DNA of 64,000 nt from Hirudo medicinalis (GCA_011800805.1 MPNW01000005.1:133610-197609), one strand, 5' to 3'. Shown: positions 48,422 through 61,284, numbered from the stretch's first letter. The notes: generated by a model not told the origin, from the letters alone. A program made the numbers and translations.

Positions 48422-51400
48422 ATGGATACCTTGTCGTCAGATATTCGTATTCTGATTAAAAAAGCGTCAGGTAAAGAGGGTATGAATATTTTAAGTATTC
48501 TTTAAATCCTTAAAATTTTATTATTTCAGAATGGCCACAGCCACACAATCTAGATCATATTAAACCAGCAGACGGAAAACCATGTGGTTTCAGCACCAAC
48601 CAACATATGCCGCCAATTACTGACCTTTTTCCTTTCTCTGAATTTATCTCCAAATATATGGCAAGATTACTTTCGGAACATTAAAACACCAAGTTATTTT
48701 ATATAACATTAATTTACCGCAATTTTAATAAAATTATAGAATGGACCTTTTAAGTTTCACGACGAACCAGCCAAAAAGCCGCTTTTGTCAAAATTACCCC
48801 CATTCCACTTTCAAGGGGCTTTGGAAGTCTCCAAAATTGTGAGCTCTTTTGAATGCTTATTACTTTGCAATTTCAAATATCCGACTAAAATATAATTGTA
48901 GGTAATACTCCTAACAACAGAGAACAGTTTGAACCCAGCAGAACAGCGCCTATTGAGCGATTACATATCGTCCAGAAGTATTTCTTGCCAAGAATTGAGG
49001 GACGAGACTATCTTGCAAATCCTTAGTCAAACATCCGGGAGAATTTTCGGATCTCTTCCGACACCAGTTCCGCCGCCGCCACCTCCGCCTCCTGGACATT
49101 TGCCGTCTGCCAATGCTAGAGCCGAAGTTTTGGCGAATGTAAATAATGCTGCCGATCACAAATCCTGGGTGCTGTTAGCTGATTGTTTAAGTTGTGTGAA
49201 GCCGAGTTTCAATTTCCAAAACTATATTCTGAGGTGATTTTTTGTCGCTAGGATAAATGTATCAAGATAATTTTATTTAATGAAAGCTGTTCGCAACTTT
49301 CAACAGCTACTTGACCAGTGCATCCGGTGATGGTTATGAAGTGCTTTGCTTTAACAAACTTCATCAGAATTGTTCCAGTGGAGAGGAATGTCTGAGGTAT
49401 TATCCACCATGTTTGCTAGAGAAGTTTGCCAACCAGAATCGCTGCTTTATGGCTCTCAGCTGCAGCTTCAGTGATGGTTAATGTTATTTTATAAAAATTG
49501 GTCTAAGTTGGCTTAGTTTTTGAAAAATAAACTGGTTTTCATAAATGATATAAATTATCTATTGCCATAGGAATCATAGAAAATCACAGACATTGGGATT
49601 ATTCCAATTTTATGTGTAATCATTTATATGTGTGCTTCATTTAAATGCAATTTTTGATAACATTACAGAAAGCATTGGCAGTGGACAAGTATCTTCCTGG
49701 ACACTAGCTAAAGAATTTGCATCATCCCTCCTAAGAGATATGAAGTGACTTCCTTTTTAATTCATAGAAATGATGTGATATAAATAAGATAAAGTGATTG
49801 CTTTTTTTGGATTCAGAAATATTCCTGCCAATCATGCCTCGGGATGGACAGTGGCTCTCAGAGATCCACATGGACTTTATGAGTGCCAGAGTGATGATTT
49901 TGTAATGGATCTCATATCAGAACTCGAAGTTCCAGCAAGCTTTTGTTCTCAACCTGCAAACTTTTTGGTCACCAAATTCTCCAAGACTTCTTCGGGCAGA
50001 TATATTCACGGAGAGCAGTATGTACTCGGTCAATATTTTCCATCAAATATAATTTAAAAAAAAAACATTTATAAGCTTTTGCAAAACAAACAATTATATT
50101 TATAATTATTAACACATTACCGAAAATGATAAATGTTTCAGGAATGTACGAGTACAATAATTTATTGTCCTTATGGGTTCAATGTACCCTTTAGCTTGCT
50201 TAAGTCTAGGATGATTCTTCCTTGCAGTCCACATAACATTCAGAGGAAGAGATTGTTGCTCGTAAAGCCTAACAAACACTCATCTATTGTTCCAAGGAGT
50301 CCTTATGTCAGAAGAGACAATTCTAAAAATAAGCAAAACATTCCCAGTAAAAGGTGATATTTGATATATTGCGATCAGAGGTGATATTTGTTGTTGGTCT
50401 TCAGTAAATTTAATGAGATCCAACATCTGTCAAGAATGTCATTTTACCTTTCATTGTCTGTCAAGATTCGTGAAATTCAATGAAAATTAAAAGAAATAGA
50501 AGTAATGTTATTTAAATTTATTATGTAACTTTTATCAAAGATTACATTTTTTTAAATCTTAGATCCATCTTAGCTGTAACAATTTTTTAGATCCATATTT
50601 AACAATTTTTTAGGCAACCTGACTATGGGAGCTTGAATGCATCACTGAGATCAGACACAATTCCTGTCATGGATGCCACGCATTGGATCGACGACGTCTT
50701 CCAGGGAGCACTGAACCATGAATCCATTCTGGACTCTGAAGTCATTGCTACCAGGATCAAAGGAGGAGTGGATGATGTGAGAAACTAACTAGAGTTTATT
50801 GAATTCTAAAGCCAATAAGCCATGTAGCAATCTTTTTCTCTGTTCACCTGACTTGCTGTTTGGGTAAACCTTTTTTTAAAATATTTTTCTTTTTAAATCT
50901 TGGAGCCATTGACCTTGATGTAAATATGATCTGATTTATGGGACTAAATGCACTTACTTTAATAAAGTTGATGTCGATGCATTATGAATTATTGTAATTC
51001 ATCCCTTAGCAGCTGAACTCTGGAATGCCTATCATGATGCCTCAGTTTGTTCCTCATCCCTACATGACTCAACCCATGATGCCTATGATTCTTCCCAATC
51101 CTCAAAGTACTGCCAATTGATGGCTTATCGTCATGACATAAAGTTATATTTAATTATTAAAACAAACTTCAATAACGTGACTTTATGGTTTTAGATTTTT
51201 TGCAAACATGGTAATATCACATAGACACTAGTCTACTTAAACCACTAAAACTTAATGTCATATTAAGTTATGTAATATGATAATCTTATAGCCATCCTAA
51301 ATTCATTATGGCTTGTTTCAGTGATGTTTAATCCAGCCACCAATCCGGCACTATACCAACAGGCAACCTCACATGTCGATCACCTCTTTTTCCATGTGGA

Positions 51401-54400
51401 TCCCCAAAGAAGAAAGGTAGCTTGAGTACTTCTCCATGTATTTATCTCTGCTTAGCCAACTAAGTATTTATTATATGTCTTACTTTTTTAAATTACGAAC
51501 TGCTTGACAAGTAATTATACAATTTAAAATAGATTGATGATCATCTTCCAGGAAGCAAATGATTTAAAGGTTCAACTGGAGACAAAAGAGTTAGAAAAGA
51601 AGGTTCTTGAGATGACCCTGCAAACTGAAGTCTTGAAACAACGAATCCAAGATTTTCAAAGCTTCCCTTCCCAGCAAAAGGGGCAGCCAAATCGCCAGCA
51701 GACGACACTGCCACAATATAGCCAATCATTTGCACCACCACCTCTGAGACCTCAAAGTTGAATCTAAATTCTTGGTCCCTTCATGAACTTTATCTAATTA
51801 ATTAGTTTAGCCTAGAATCAAGTGTTTTTGGGTTACAAATTTTAATGTACTTATTTTTCTTGCATTAAAGTTATACAAGATACTGCCAAAAAACCACTGG
51901 TAAAAAGTGAACATATTGCTTTTGAAAGCCCACCCATCTTACATCCACCTGTGATAGTTTCAAAACAGCTTATTGACAAAGGTGAAGTGGGATTTGTACA
52001 TAGTTTGTTTTTTTACATTGTTTGAGTGTACAAAATTAACTAGAGTGATAAAATAAATAAGTAGGCAACAGTAACTTGGTGTTGCAAACTGAAGACAAAG
52101 GAGACCCCCAAAATTCGTCTGAAACTTCAGATTCTGTCAGGAAGGTCAGGAAGCTTGGAAAATTTGTGTGGCCTCCCGAGGATCAAGAAAAAATTAAGCA
52201 AAAGGTGAGTGACCTTCACCCTCTTTGATCACCCTGATTAATTTATCTCATGTTTTGTTAAACTTGTGTTTTATTATTGTTTTAACTTTTAAATTTGTAA
52301 CATAGTTCTTAGTGATTCATACCTGATGACTAATTTACATTCTCGAATTCAATCATTTCAATTTCCAGAAATTGAATTATTGCAGCCAACGATTAAACCA
52401 GGGAAGCTGCTAATAGATGAGACGAAAGCCGACACAGTGGAAGCCATAAAAATTCCTAAAGTTCCACCAAAACCACCTCCAAAGACCAAACCACTTAGGC
52501 TCGCAAGAACTGATAACGACTTAAAAACAAAGCCTGTCGACCAGAATGTCAGTCAGGTAAACCTCTTCAAACTAAGAGTTACATTTCTTCAGTTCCAGTA
52601 TCAGTTCCAATTCTATTAATTTATAAGATTTAAAAATAATATAATTTATTAAGCTACCAGATTAAGCTTGATGCATTTCTATTGGTTGGAAAATGAAGTA
52701 ATTCATGCTCTGACAAATTAAAATCTGCTGTAAATTTTGTTTTATCAGAAACCAGCAGCAACGAACAGCGATGCCGATAATTTTACTTTGTCCCTCGTGA
52801 AGATGAAGTTAGAGGAAATATTTGCCAAAGGCTCTGCCAGTGAGGAATCTACAACTGCAGAGCTCACAGATTTTGGTGTGTCTGATGTAACATCTGATAA
52901 TATTCACGAAACCATTTGGACATACCAGGCATCATGATGAACTTCATTATTGAGTTGTAAGTCATTTTAATTTCAGCACAACAAAAACCACCTTCGAGAG
53001 GACAACCCTTGTCACCATTTCCAGAAATTTCAAGGTCATCCATGACCTATGCTGGAGTGGATTGGGTACTGGAAATAAGGAAAGAGGTTTTGAATTGTTC
53101 CTTTGCACATAATTTAATCCATGTGTTACAGTATTGTAAACACCACATCAGCATGCAAGCATTTCAATTTTGACCTTAACTTAGCCATTTATCTAAATTG
53201 TTGAGGCCATGATTTTATATAGCAAATCGATTAGAAAATATTTTGATTATTAATCTGCCTGGTTGGAAGTTAGTTGTGTGATAGCATTTGAAATAATCTG
53301 AGATAAGATTGATCTGTGAATGAAAGAATGTGAGAAGTAGAGATTGCAAGGTGGCCACATTTATTTTTATTTTTATTATTACTTTTGTTAAAGTATATGC
53401 CTTGCTTCAGTATTTTAGTCCCCAAGAAAAGCTGGAGGACAAGACATCCATTGATCTCATTTACAGACAGGTCGTTAAAGATGGCCTTTCCAGGAGTTGT
53501 GTTCGACTCACAAATGAGTGCTTCAAGGAATTAAGAGATGTTTTTAGTGAGTAGTTGAAGAATATTTTATAAATATTATTAAATTATGCCAGCTATAAGA
53601 CAACGGATTCCTTCAACCCAGGCAAGCTGCAAATCACAAGTCCAGTGGGAGGATCATCAACAAAGATGAAACTCCTTGTCATTGAAGTGGCCAAAAAATT
53701 GCCTTTTTACTTCAGTAAAGTGTACCCTGTTAAGGTAGGCATTTAAATTGTTTTAGCCTGCTTTTTTGACATAGTGTCTCCAAGGATGTTCCAGACAGTT
53801 TTTACAAATGTATTTAATAATTAATTGTATTAATTATAGTTGACCAATGGCTTTAGTAGCATAAAAATAATCAAGATGGAATGGAACTGCTTTGCTAACA
53901 GTTTTTTTGCTAGCAACTCTAAAAACCATAGCTTGCTCTTTGCAGATAAAAAGATTTTTTCATGGCTTTGTATTGTCTGTATACTGTCTATCTAGTTGAC
54001 AATTACATGTTGTCAATATTTATATCATCACAGAATAACAGTGGTCAAATGGAGATTCACCAGGTGGCTGTTGGTTGTGAGGGAGTTACTCTGCTAACCA
54101 TTACAGATGAGCTGACATTTGAAGTCTTTCGTTTCATCAAGTTAGTTTTGATGCTGCCAATGACTGGTTAATTAAAATAAAATTTAACTAATTGAAGTTA
54201 ATCAAAATTGTTAAACTCAATTTTAATGGTAGGTTATTTGTGTCTGTTCAGAACAGAGAAGCTTAGTAAATTAAATGGGGTTTAAGAATGTTTCAACTTC
54301 ATGTTCATCTTCACATTTATTTATTCGACCGATCTATTAGACTTGCCGTAAATATTTGTAGGATGAGAAGGCACTTGACAAACTTCAGTCAACTCGAGTT

Positions 54401-57282
54401 GACTTGAGATGTTTTGCTCATCACTCGCACATTCATTCCTGTCATTGCTTATTGTTATTGTGGGTTTTTTTTATTTAATTACACAAAGAATTATTGACAG
54501 GTTTGAAGAAATTACAAACCTTGGATTGAGATCAAAAACTGAGTTTGTAGTGGAATCTGGAGAAAGCAACTTCACTTTCTATTCTCCAAAGGTGGTCAGA
54601 TTCGTTGCATACCGATAAAATGGGATGAATAAATTAGAGCTGCCAATTATCTTTGAAATTATTGTTAATAATAATAATATATTTACAATTAAGAATGTAT
54701 GTATAATTAATAATATGTGTGTAATTGTAGCACGAAAGTAATTCAATAGTTATAATTGATATTTTATGTGAAAGATGTTCTTCATCATCAGGCTGTTGAA
54801 ATTCAGGACTTGATTGAAATCCACAAAAGAGAGAAAGTGGAGGTGGGGGAATTAGATTATTACATTACGACAGTGCTGCAATTAAGCAGTTGTTAATGCT
54901 AATGAAAACGTTTGTTGCTCGAACGTCCCTTCGGAATCCTCTCCGGTGATGTTCAGTCTAACGATTACTTTTTGTGAACTTTGACAATGCACAGTTAACT
55001 CTGAATGCTTTTCATTTAGGTTTTCACTTGTAACATCCAATAATAATTAGTATACAATTAATTTACACTTTTGCTAAACAATTATTTTAATTACAGCTTC
55101 AAAACAGCATGGAAGCCTACAAGAGTTAGAATTTTTATCTCATTCGATGAAATGTTTGATGTGTCTTTGTGCATGGGTTTTATGTTTAATGGAATTCAAT
55201 GGAATATTATATTTTATTTTATTATTTTCTTGCAGGCAATCTCTCCAACAAGGGAAACTATGCTCTAACTTCTGGCGATTCCAATGAAGAAGTTCCAAAG
55301 CTGTTTTCTGATAAAGTATTTGATTTTAATTCATCAAACATCCTTGCAAGATTTCAAAATGTTCACATATTGCAGATAACAAATTTTGACAACTTTGTTT
55401 TGCAGGGTGTTGTCATGAAGGTCCATGCTGGCAGCAGGGCAATTCTTGTCGAAATATTGCCTGAAATGGTGAATTTGAATAATTTGATTTAATTTCATCT
55501 TCCTGCAGATTTAATTCAAACCATGGTTATGATGATGATGATGATGATTGTAGTCAGTGGTGGATGTGCTTGTATTCATCTTCAACATTCTTGGCATCAA
55601 TTCGATAGAAGATCAACAGGAACTTGTGTTGAGATTTGAACAAGGTCTTTAAATTATGTTATTATCACTCTGTGATCAGATTTTTTACTTAATTGCTTTA
55701 TTGCTCAGCAAATTAGAATTAATTCCAAATCAAAAATAAATGTCAGTACCAGAGCCTGAAAATACCCTTTGATTTTAAAAAGCTGGCATCCTTAAAGATT
55801 TTCCTTGCAGGTCAAATTTGGACCTTTCTGATGAAAAGGTTGAACGCCTTCTCTGCCACAGTGAGAATATTCAATGTACCACAAAGCAAAGTTGGAACAA
55901 GAGAAGTTATTGGCGAAACTGAGATGGCAAGGGGAGCATGGATCAACATGATTGATCTTTCACATTCGCCTCCTGCTTACCTGGATTTGCTCTACAGCCA
56001 GAGCATCTCTGACTATCTGTGCGGATATTTCATGCCAATCACGTCCAGCATTGTACCAGCTGCTGTGTTGGTCAGTTGGTGTTAGGGCTTATCTTATCGT
56101 TATTATGATTATTATGAGCACCCTTGATGCTTAAGCTTATGGCGCTTTATAAACAAACATTATTGTTATTGTTGTTGTTGTTATTATTAATATTATTATT
56201 ATTATTATTAACCAGTAAATATGATTACTATGGCAACTAAATAATTTCTGCTATACATGTTTATTAATACTGAATAAATGTAGCTTGAACAGACTAAATT
56301 TTTTTTTACATCTTGTGTTTCAGGAGGAAATCTCAATCCTCGTTGCTCTGCAGTTTCAGATTGAGAACCCCAACTCAACAGTGTTTGAGTCAGCATCCGT
56401 GATTTTCCTAGTTTCATTTTTTTTAAATTTTGTAAAATTAATTTTATGATCCCTTCCTGACCAGAGAAGGAGTGGAGAAATATCTACCAAGAAATATCTG
56501 GTCTATGTCGATTTGGATTACCTTTGTCCCCTGGTGCTTAATCAGTGCATTGCAGTTCAGAATTTGAAGTCTGATGATAAGATGATTCTTTCCTTAGGTA
56601 TTGTCTGTGTTCAAGTCTTTAGGAAATATTTCTCAAGTAAAAATAATTGCTTTATTATATTTCATAATTCAGAAATATTGTCAAAATGGCCGATGTTTGG
56701 TTCCTCCTTCTTCCAGGCCAAAGTGAGTTGTTAAGCAACATTTGTGGTGCACTTTTAATCCATCCTCCTTTTCCTCTTCCACAACAGTATTTCACCAGTG
56801 AAAACTCAACGAGTGAGTGCATCCTTGCCATTCACAAGCATGGCTTGTACTTCCTGAACGAGAATACAAATGTAAGTAATCAAATTTAACGTCTTCTCTG
56901 ACCCATTAGTTGCTTATTGATACAATGATTGCACTTCAGTGGACTCCTGCTGCATTTTTTGAACAATTTTCCAAATATTTGAGACTAAATCAGTTCACCC
57001 GACCCTTAGGTTACCATGTCTTTCTGTTCGTTCAAGAATGGTATATATTCGACCATAGACAAGGGTGATGAGGATGCCCATAAGATAACCTTATGCATAG
57101 GAGGGCCAAAAGGTTCAGACAAACCATCTCCACTCCCAATAATATCACGAGGGGTAAAGTAATTTAGCATAATTCCATATCGATGATGGTATCACTCATT
57201 AGAGAAAGTATTTTCAGAGAGAACACATACTGGCCCTGCTGGATTTGTACAACTCATTGCTAAAGATGTGATTTTCTTCTAA
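48422..57282 (+). CDS. Myosin-XV-like MyTH4-FERM protein lacking the motor domain
   Basis: About 1,300 residues over more than 30 exons. Start at 48422 (MDTLSSDIRI), with an in-frame TAA 9 bases upstream. MyTH4 exons: 48528-48660, 48740-48838, 48902-49233, 49307-49476, 49669-49744, 49817-50020 (FPFSEFISKYM, CQELRDETILQILSQ, SWVLLADCLS, SSWTLAKEFASSLL, GWTVALRDPHG), matching the first MyTH4 and following segment of MYO15A. A Pro-rich insert lies inside MyTH4. Linker exons run from 50228 to 53086, with a coiled coil and FVWPPEDQEKIK. A MYO15-type divergent FERM-like part follows (YFSPQEKLEDKTSIDLIYRQ, VAKKLPFYFSKVYPV, FEEITNLGLRSKTEFVVESG; 53411-54842). The C-terminal FERM (55236-57282) has ILVALQFQIENP, WPMFGSSFF and CILAIHKHGLYFLNE. 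I see no motor, IQ motifs, SH3 or second MyTH4. It could act as a cytoskeletal or membrane adaptor (inferred). Several junctions, and the frame near 56465-56600, are uncertain. Confidence 0.82.
56160..56212 (+). repeat. TTG/TTA trinucleotide tract in intron
   Basis: A run of TTG then TTA triplets of about 50 bp, in an intron of the myosin-XV-like gene. Confidence 0.85.
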
Positions 57283-58400
57283 GCACAATAAACAGTGAAC
57301 GGACTCAACGAACCTCTGACAATAAATTCTTTTTTATTTGACTATCTCATCAAGAGCTATGTTTTCTCCATGATTTTGCTTTTCGTGATTGCTGCTGATG
57401 GAAAACGTGCTGGCGGATCACTGTGTGGATGTATGAGAAACATCAAAACACTTTCCAAAGTTATTTTGAATAAAAACATTTTAAACAATTCCTTGAATAA
57501 AATTCTGCTTTATCATTCAGAGTCAAAAATGACATCAAATGAACCCAATGGTGTTATGTTAACAATGAGTTATAAAATGCATCAAACATGATATGGGTTG
57601 GCTACCAACCAAATGGTCGATAGGGTATTAATACAGCTGATGGGATATTAATCGTTTGGAGATAAGACTTTGCAGCTTAAAAGTGAACTTTCAAAAAAGT
57701 TGCTGGGTTAATATGAGTAAGTTGATGAATTAAGTTGAGTAAAAAAACAACAAAATCTCGTCATGGCCACCCAAACAAAACCATGCAGGAAATTGGAAAA
57801 ACAAAACAAGATGCATAGGAATGCACAAACCTTTGAGCAACCACAATTCACATTGCCTTAAATCATGACTGAAGTTTTAAAATGTTGTGGGAAGTAACAA
57901 GATGCTCTATATCATGAAAAAAAGTTAAACTTAACAAATGCCTATGATGGATTTATCTCAAAACAATTACCATAACTCGAGTTATTTTGTATTCGGTGAT
58001 TGAAGAAATTTGAAACCTGATGTAGCAAAGAATTCATGAAATTTTGCTAAGGAATGCTGTGTATCGAAACTTGCTCACCACGAAGGCATAGAGGAATACA
58101 ACCATAACACAACAAGAACAACAATAATTAATCTACAACACCATCTACTGAGATTCTTGGTCACACAAAAAAATGTTTGCTGTATCTAAAAATATCATCC
58201 GATTAAAAAACTCCTCATAAAAGTATTGCATTTGATTTCGATGGGCAACGCATTGCAGGAATATGTTTAAATAAAAGCTTTCAGATCTCAAGAGCAAGAC
58301 CGATGCACAAATAAAATGCACAATAAAAAATAATGACTCATTGTCGATGCCGTGACTAGAAACACACCAATCTACCAAACACTGGTCAAACATTGGTCTT
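57283..58400. other. Convergent 3' spacer, no gene recognised
   Basis: About 1.1 kb between the stop codons of the myosin-XV-like gene and the thyroglobulin-domain gene. The open frames at 57295-57591 (plus) and 58145-58393 (minus) have no domain or splice context. Confidence 0.5.
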
Positions 58401-60001
58401 CTATCCGTACAGCTCTCTGTCGTGCCTCATGGAGTAACTGAGGCTCCCATTAGTATCAATGCCTGACCATGGAGGAATCTTAGTGGGAGTTTGATATTTG
58501 GCTGGAGAATACCTGAACCCATCGCCATATATTTCACCGTAACCACTACCGGCAACGTATCCTCCTGCCAAAGGAGGCGACTTGGATTTCTGCTCGGCTT
58601 GGTAGTATGACCTGCGCCTGAGCCTGTATGCAATGAAGGTGACGAAAGTTACAAAGCACAAGACCAGCACCACCCCTGCACAGACTATCCCTGCCAAAAC
58701 CCCAGGCTGAGTCATCATCAGAGCCGCACGAGAGGCCGACATTTGATATTTTCCATAAGACTCGTTCTCGTGTTCGTTGTAGGGCATTACCCCACTGGAA
58801 TCTTTGTTCTTCCTGGAATATTTCCTAGTCTCACCTCCAGCATTATTCAATGTTTCTGCAACATGATAAGACAAAAAAGTTTTTTTTTTAAATGGTGTTC
58901 CTGCCTAAAGGTTTTCTACTTAATGACATCATTTATATTTTTCTATCCACTCACTGTATGGTACGAGGACCTCAGAGTTTTCATTGACGGCAATGTTATC
59001 CACGACGATGTTTTCCCTTGAGGTGCCAGCAGTAACTCTACGAGGTAATTCAGAATTTGTCTGCACCTCAAAGAAGATTTTATTAACCTTTGTTGTCCTC
59101 GAATGACTTTTGTGATTACCTCTTGATTTCTTACTATCTTCATTCACTAAGGAATTATTACCTTTATTAATCCGAGTCATTAAAACAATGAATTCATTAA
59201 AATACTTGATATTATCACCTTTGCCCTTGGCAAAGTTGTCACATTTGGGCATGTCAGGTTCTTTCCTAATCGTTCCTGGAATTTTTCGACCCTCCTTATC
59301 GGAACACCAGCATTCACCCGTGACACCGTGACATTGAAGAGGTTCAAAGGTCCCATCAAAAGAACATCTGGGTACAAAAGCTCCAACCATTTTGTGAAAA
59401 CTGGCTGTCTCCAAAAGTTTTAGACACGAAGACTTTTCATTAACAATTATCTTCTTACTTGGAAGTTCTTAAATAAAAAGAGAATTGAAATTGAGTTATT
59501 TCACGCCAATATTAAAAATTCAATGGTAACTTTAAGTTTTAAAACAAGTAATCTTAAGTAAAAAAGGGTAATGAATAGTTAGATTAAACAAACCACCAGA
59601 TCCTTCAGCAGAACTTTCATAGTCATTACACCCATCGTCCCCATCCTCTTCGCCCAGACCACTGCCATCGGAAGTCAAAGCCTGGAGTTATGAGTTGAGG
59701 TTTTAAAATGTGTAGTAGCACATTATCAGCGTCAACCATATTTAATACCAACGTTCTCGTTTTTAGGCAATGGCCAACGAGTTTTTACCCTTTCACTGCT
59801 TAAATTCGACGTTTTGGAATGAGCCTATTTGGGTGAAAATCATGGACATTTAAAAAGGGTAGCAACGAAGGCAAAAAACAAAATTGAAAAAAAAACATGG
59901 TTTTGATATAAAGCGCACCCCTGGTGAAATTAATTGTTGAGATTAAAACCAACCGAATGCAAGCCCATCAAGCTCCACATTAAAAAGACCCCGAGCTTCA
60001 T
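58401..60001 (-). CDS. Type I membrane protein with Ser-Gly sites and one thyroglobulin type-1 domain, syndecan-like
   Basis: About 367 residues from four exons that keep phase: 59954-60001, 59594-59681, 58955-59467, 58401-58855. Residues 1-16 (MKLGVFLMWSLMGLHS) form a signal peptide. The mature N-terminus is acidic with two SG dipeptides in glycosaminoglycan-attachment context (DGSGLGEEDGDD and SAEGSGE, Ser 23 and 44). A thyroglobulin type-1 domain spans about 60-112 (CLKLLETAS, FEPLQCHG, ECWCSDKEGRKIPGT, MPKC). A Lys/Ser/Asn-rich stalk leads to a membrane helix at about 268-291 (GVLAGIVCAGVVLVLC), followed by YRLRRRSYY and a Tyr/Gly/Pro-rich tail ending RHDRELYG. The helix and juxtamembrane YRLRRR resemble syndecans (YRMKKK), but the DEGSY block is absent and the end ELYG differs from EFYA. 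Known Tg1 proteoglycans (testicans) are secreted. A matrix co-receptor or protease-inhibiting role is only inference. Confidence 0.75.
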
Positions 60002-61284
60002 TATAATGACCGATCCGGCATCAAAACAAATGAGTCCTTTTGTGCCAATTGGAGTATCAAATACTCACATGGTATTTAACGTTTTTTTAATATTATCGTA
60101 AAACCACAACTTTCTTAATTTGCTGATATTATTAAGTAAGGAATAAAATAAAGCATCGCGAATGATTAATGATGAATCGAACTTACAAAACTGTTCATTA
60201 AAATCGATTACGGGTACTTAAGAGGAGCACCAAAGTTGGTAATTGCCAACCTTACCCCACTTTCTGGTTGAAATTTACTTGCGAAGGCTACCGGCCTGGT
60301 CTTAAAAGGGTTTTAATTATTTGTGTATCCCTCCAACAAATTTCTTTTAAAATAAGCTTCTCCAAGAAGGGCATTTGAATTTTATTTTCACTTTTATCTT
60401 GGTGAAATATGCGGTCAAATTACTGAGAGAAGAGCCATTTAGTCGAAGCTTTAAACAAAAGAAATCCTCGATATTTTTTTTTACCACCACTGGTCGATTT
60501 TCTAAGCGGACGTTCTCATCCACTCTACCTATTTAATGATTTAGTCACTTTAACTAGTCTAGAATTATCTTAGATTACAATCAGCAACGTGTAATTTCAA
60601 CTAGCTGTGGTTGCTGAACAAAGAGCTCCAAATTCATTGTTGAATAGTCTCCTCCACTGATCTCCCATCCATTCAATTAACGAAGTTTGGGTTTTTGCAG
60701 TTAGAGCACATGTCTCACAGTGAAATAATGAAAAAAAAGATAAAAAGCCAATCTTGAGACAAGGAATGAGCCATTTAATAGATTTTGTGTGGAAGCCAAT
60801 TGGTCTTCATATTTCCAATTCATCAAAGTACACAAGATGATTAAATTATCATTATCATCCAACACCATGAATTAGGCAATTAATATGTGACTTGAGAATA
60901 AAATTGCTGACATCTATTGAAGGACTGTTTGAGAAGAGGCTTTGGTCAACTTTGGGAGATTGATTGAAAATTAATTATGAAAAACATAAAACAAATGTGA
61001 TGAAATGAAGTGTTTCACTACAAGTAAAGCTTTAATGCAAATGTTTCAGGGCAACCAGTCAAAGATGGAGGAAACCACATTAATGTTGAGCTAAAGGTTC
61101 ACAGCACCAAAGTTTGGAAACTCATTTCACAGGTTCCAACCATAAAACTGTTAACTCTACTTAAAATTTTAATAATTCAACAAGTCTAGTTTTCATAATT
61201 TTATTTTAAATATTTAACATTTTCTAATTAACTCTATGAAAATAACCAAAGCTTATTTGCACCACTGTCAACTGTTCACATCCT
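60002..61284. other. Spacer, no gene recognised
   Basis: About 1.3 kb between the start of the thyroglobulin-domain gene and the stop of SF3B5, AT-rich. No open frame with a recognisable domain. The promoter of the thyroglobulin-domain gene presumably lies at its left end. Confidence 0.5.
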
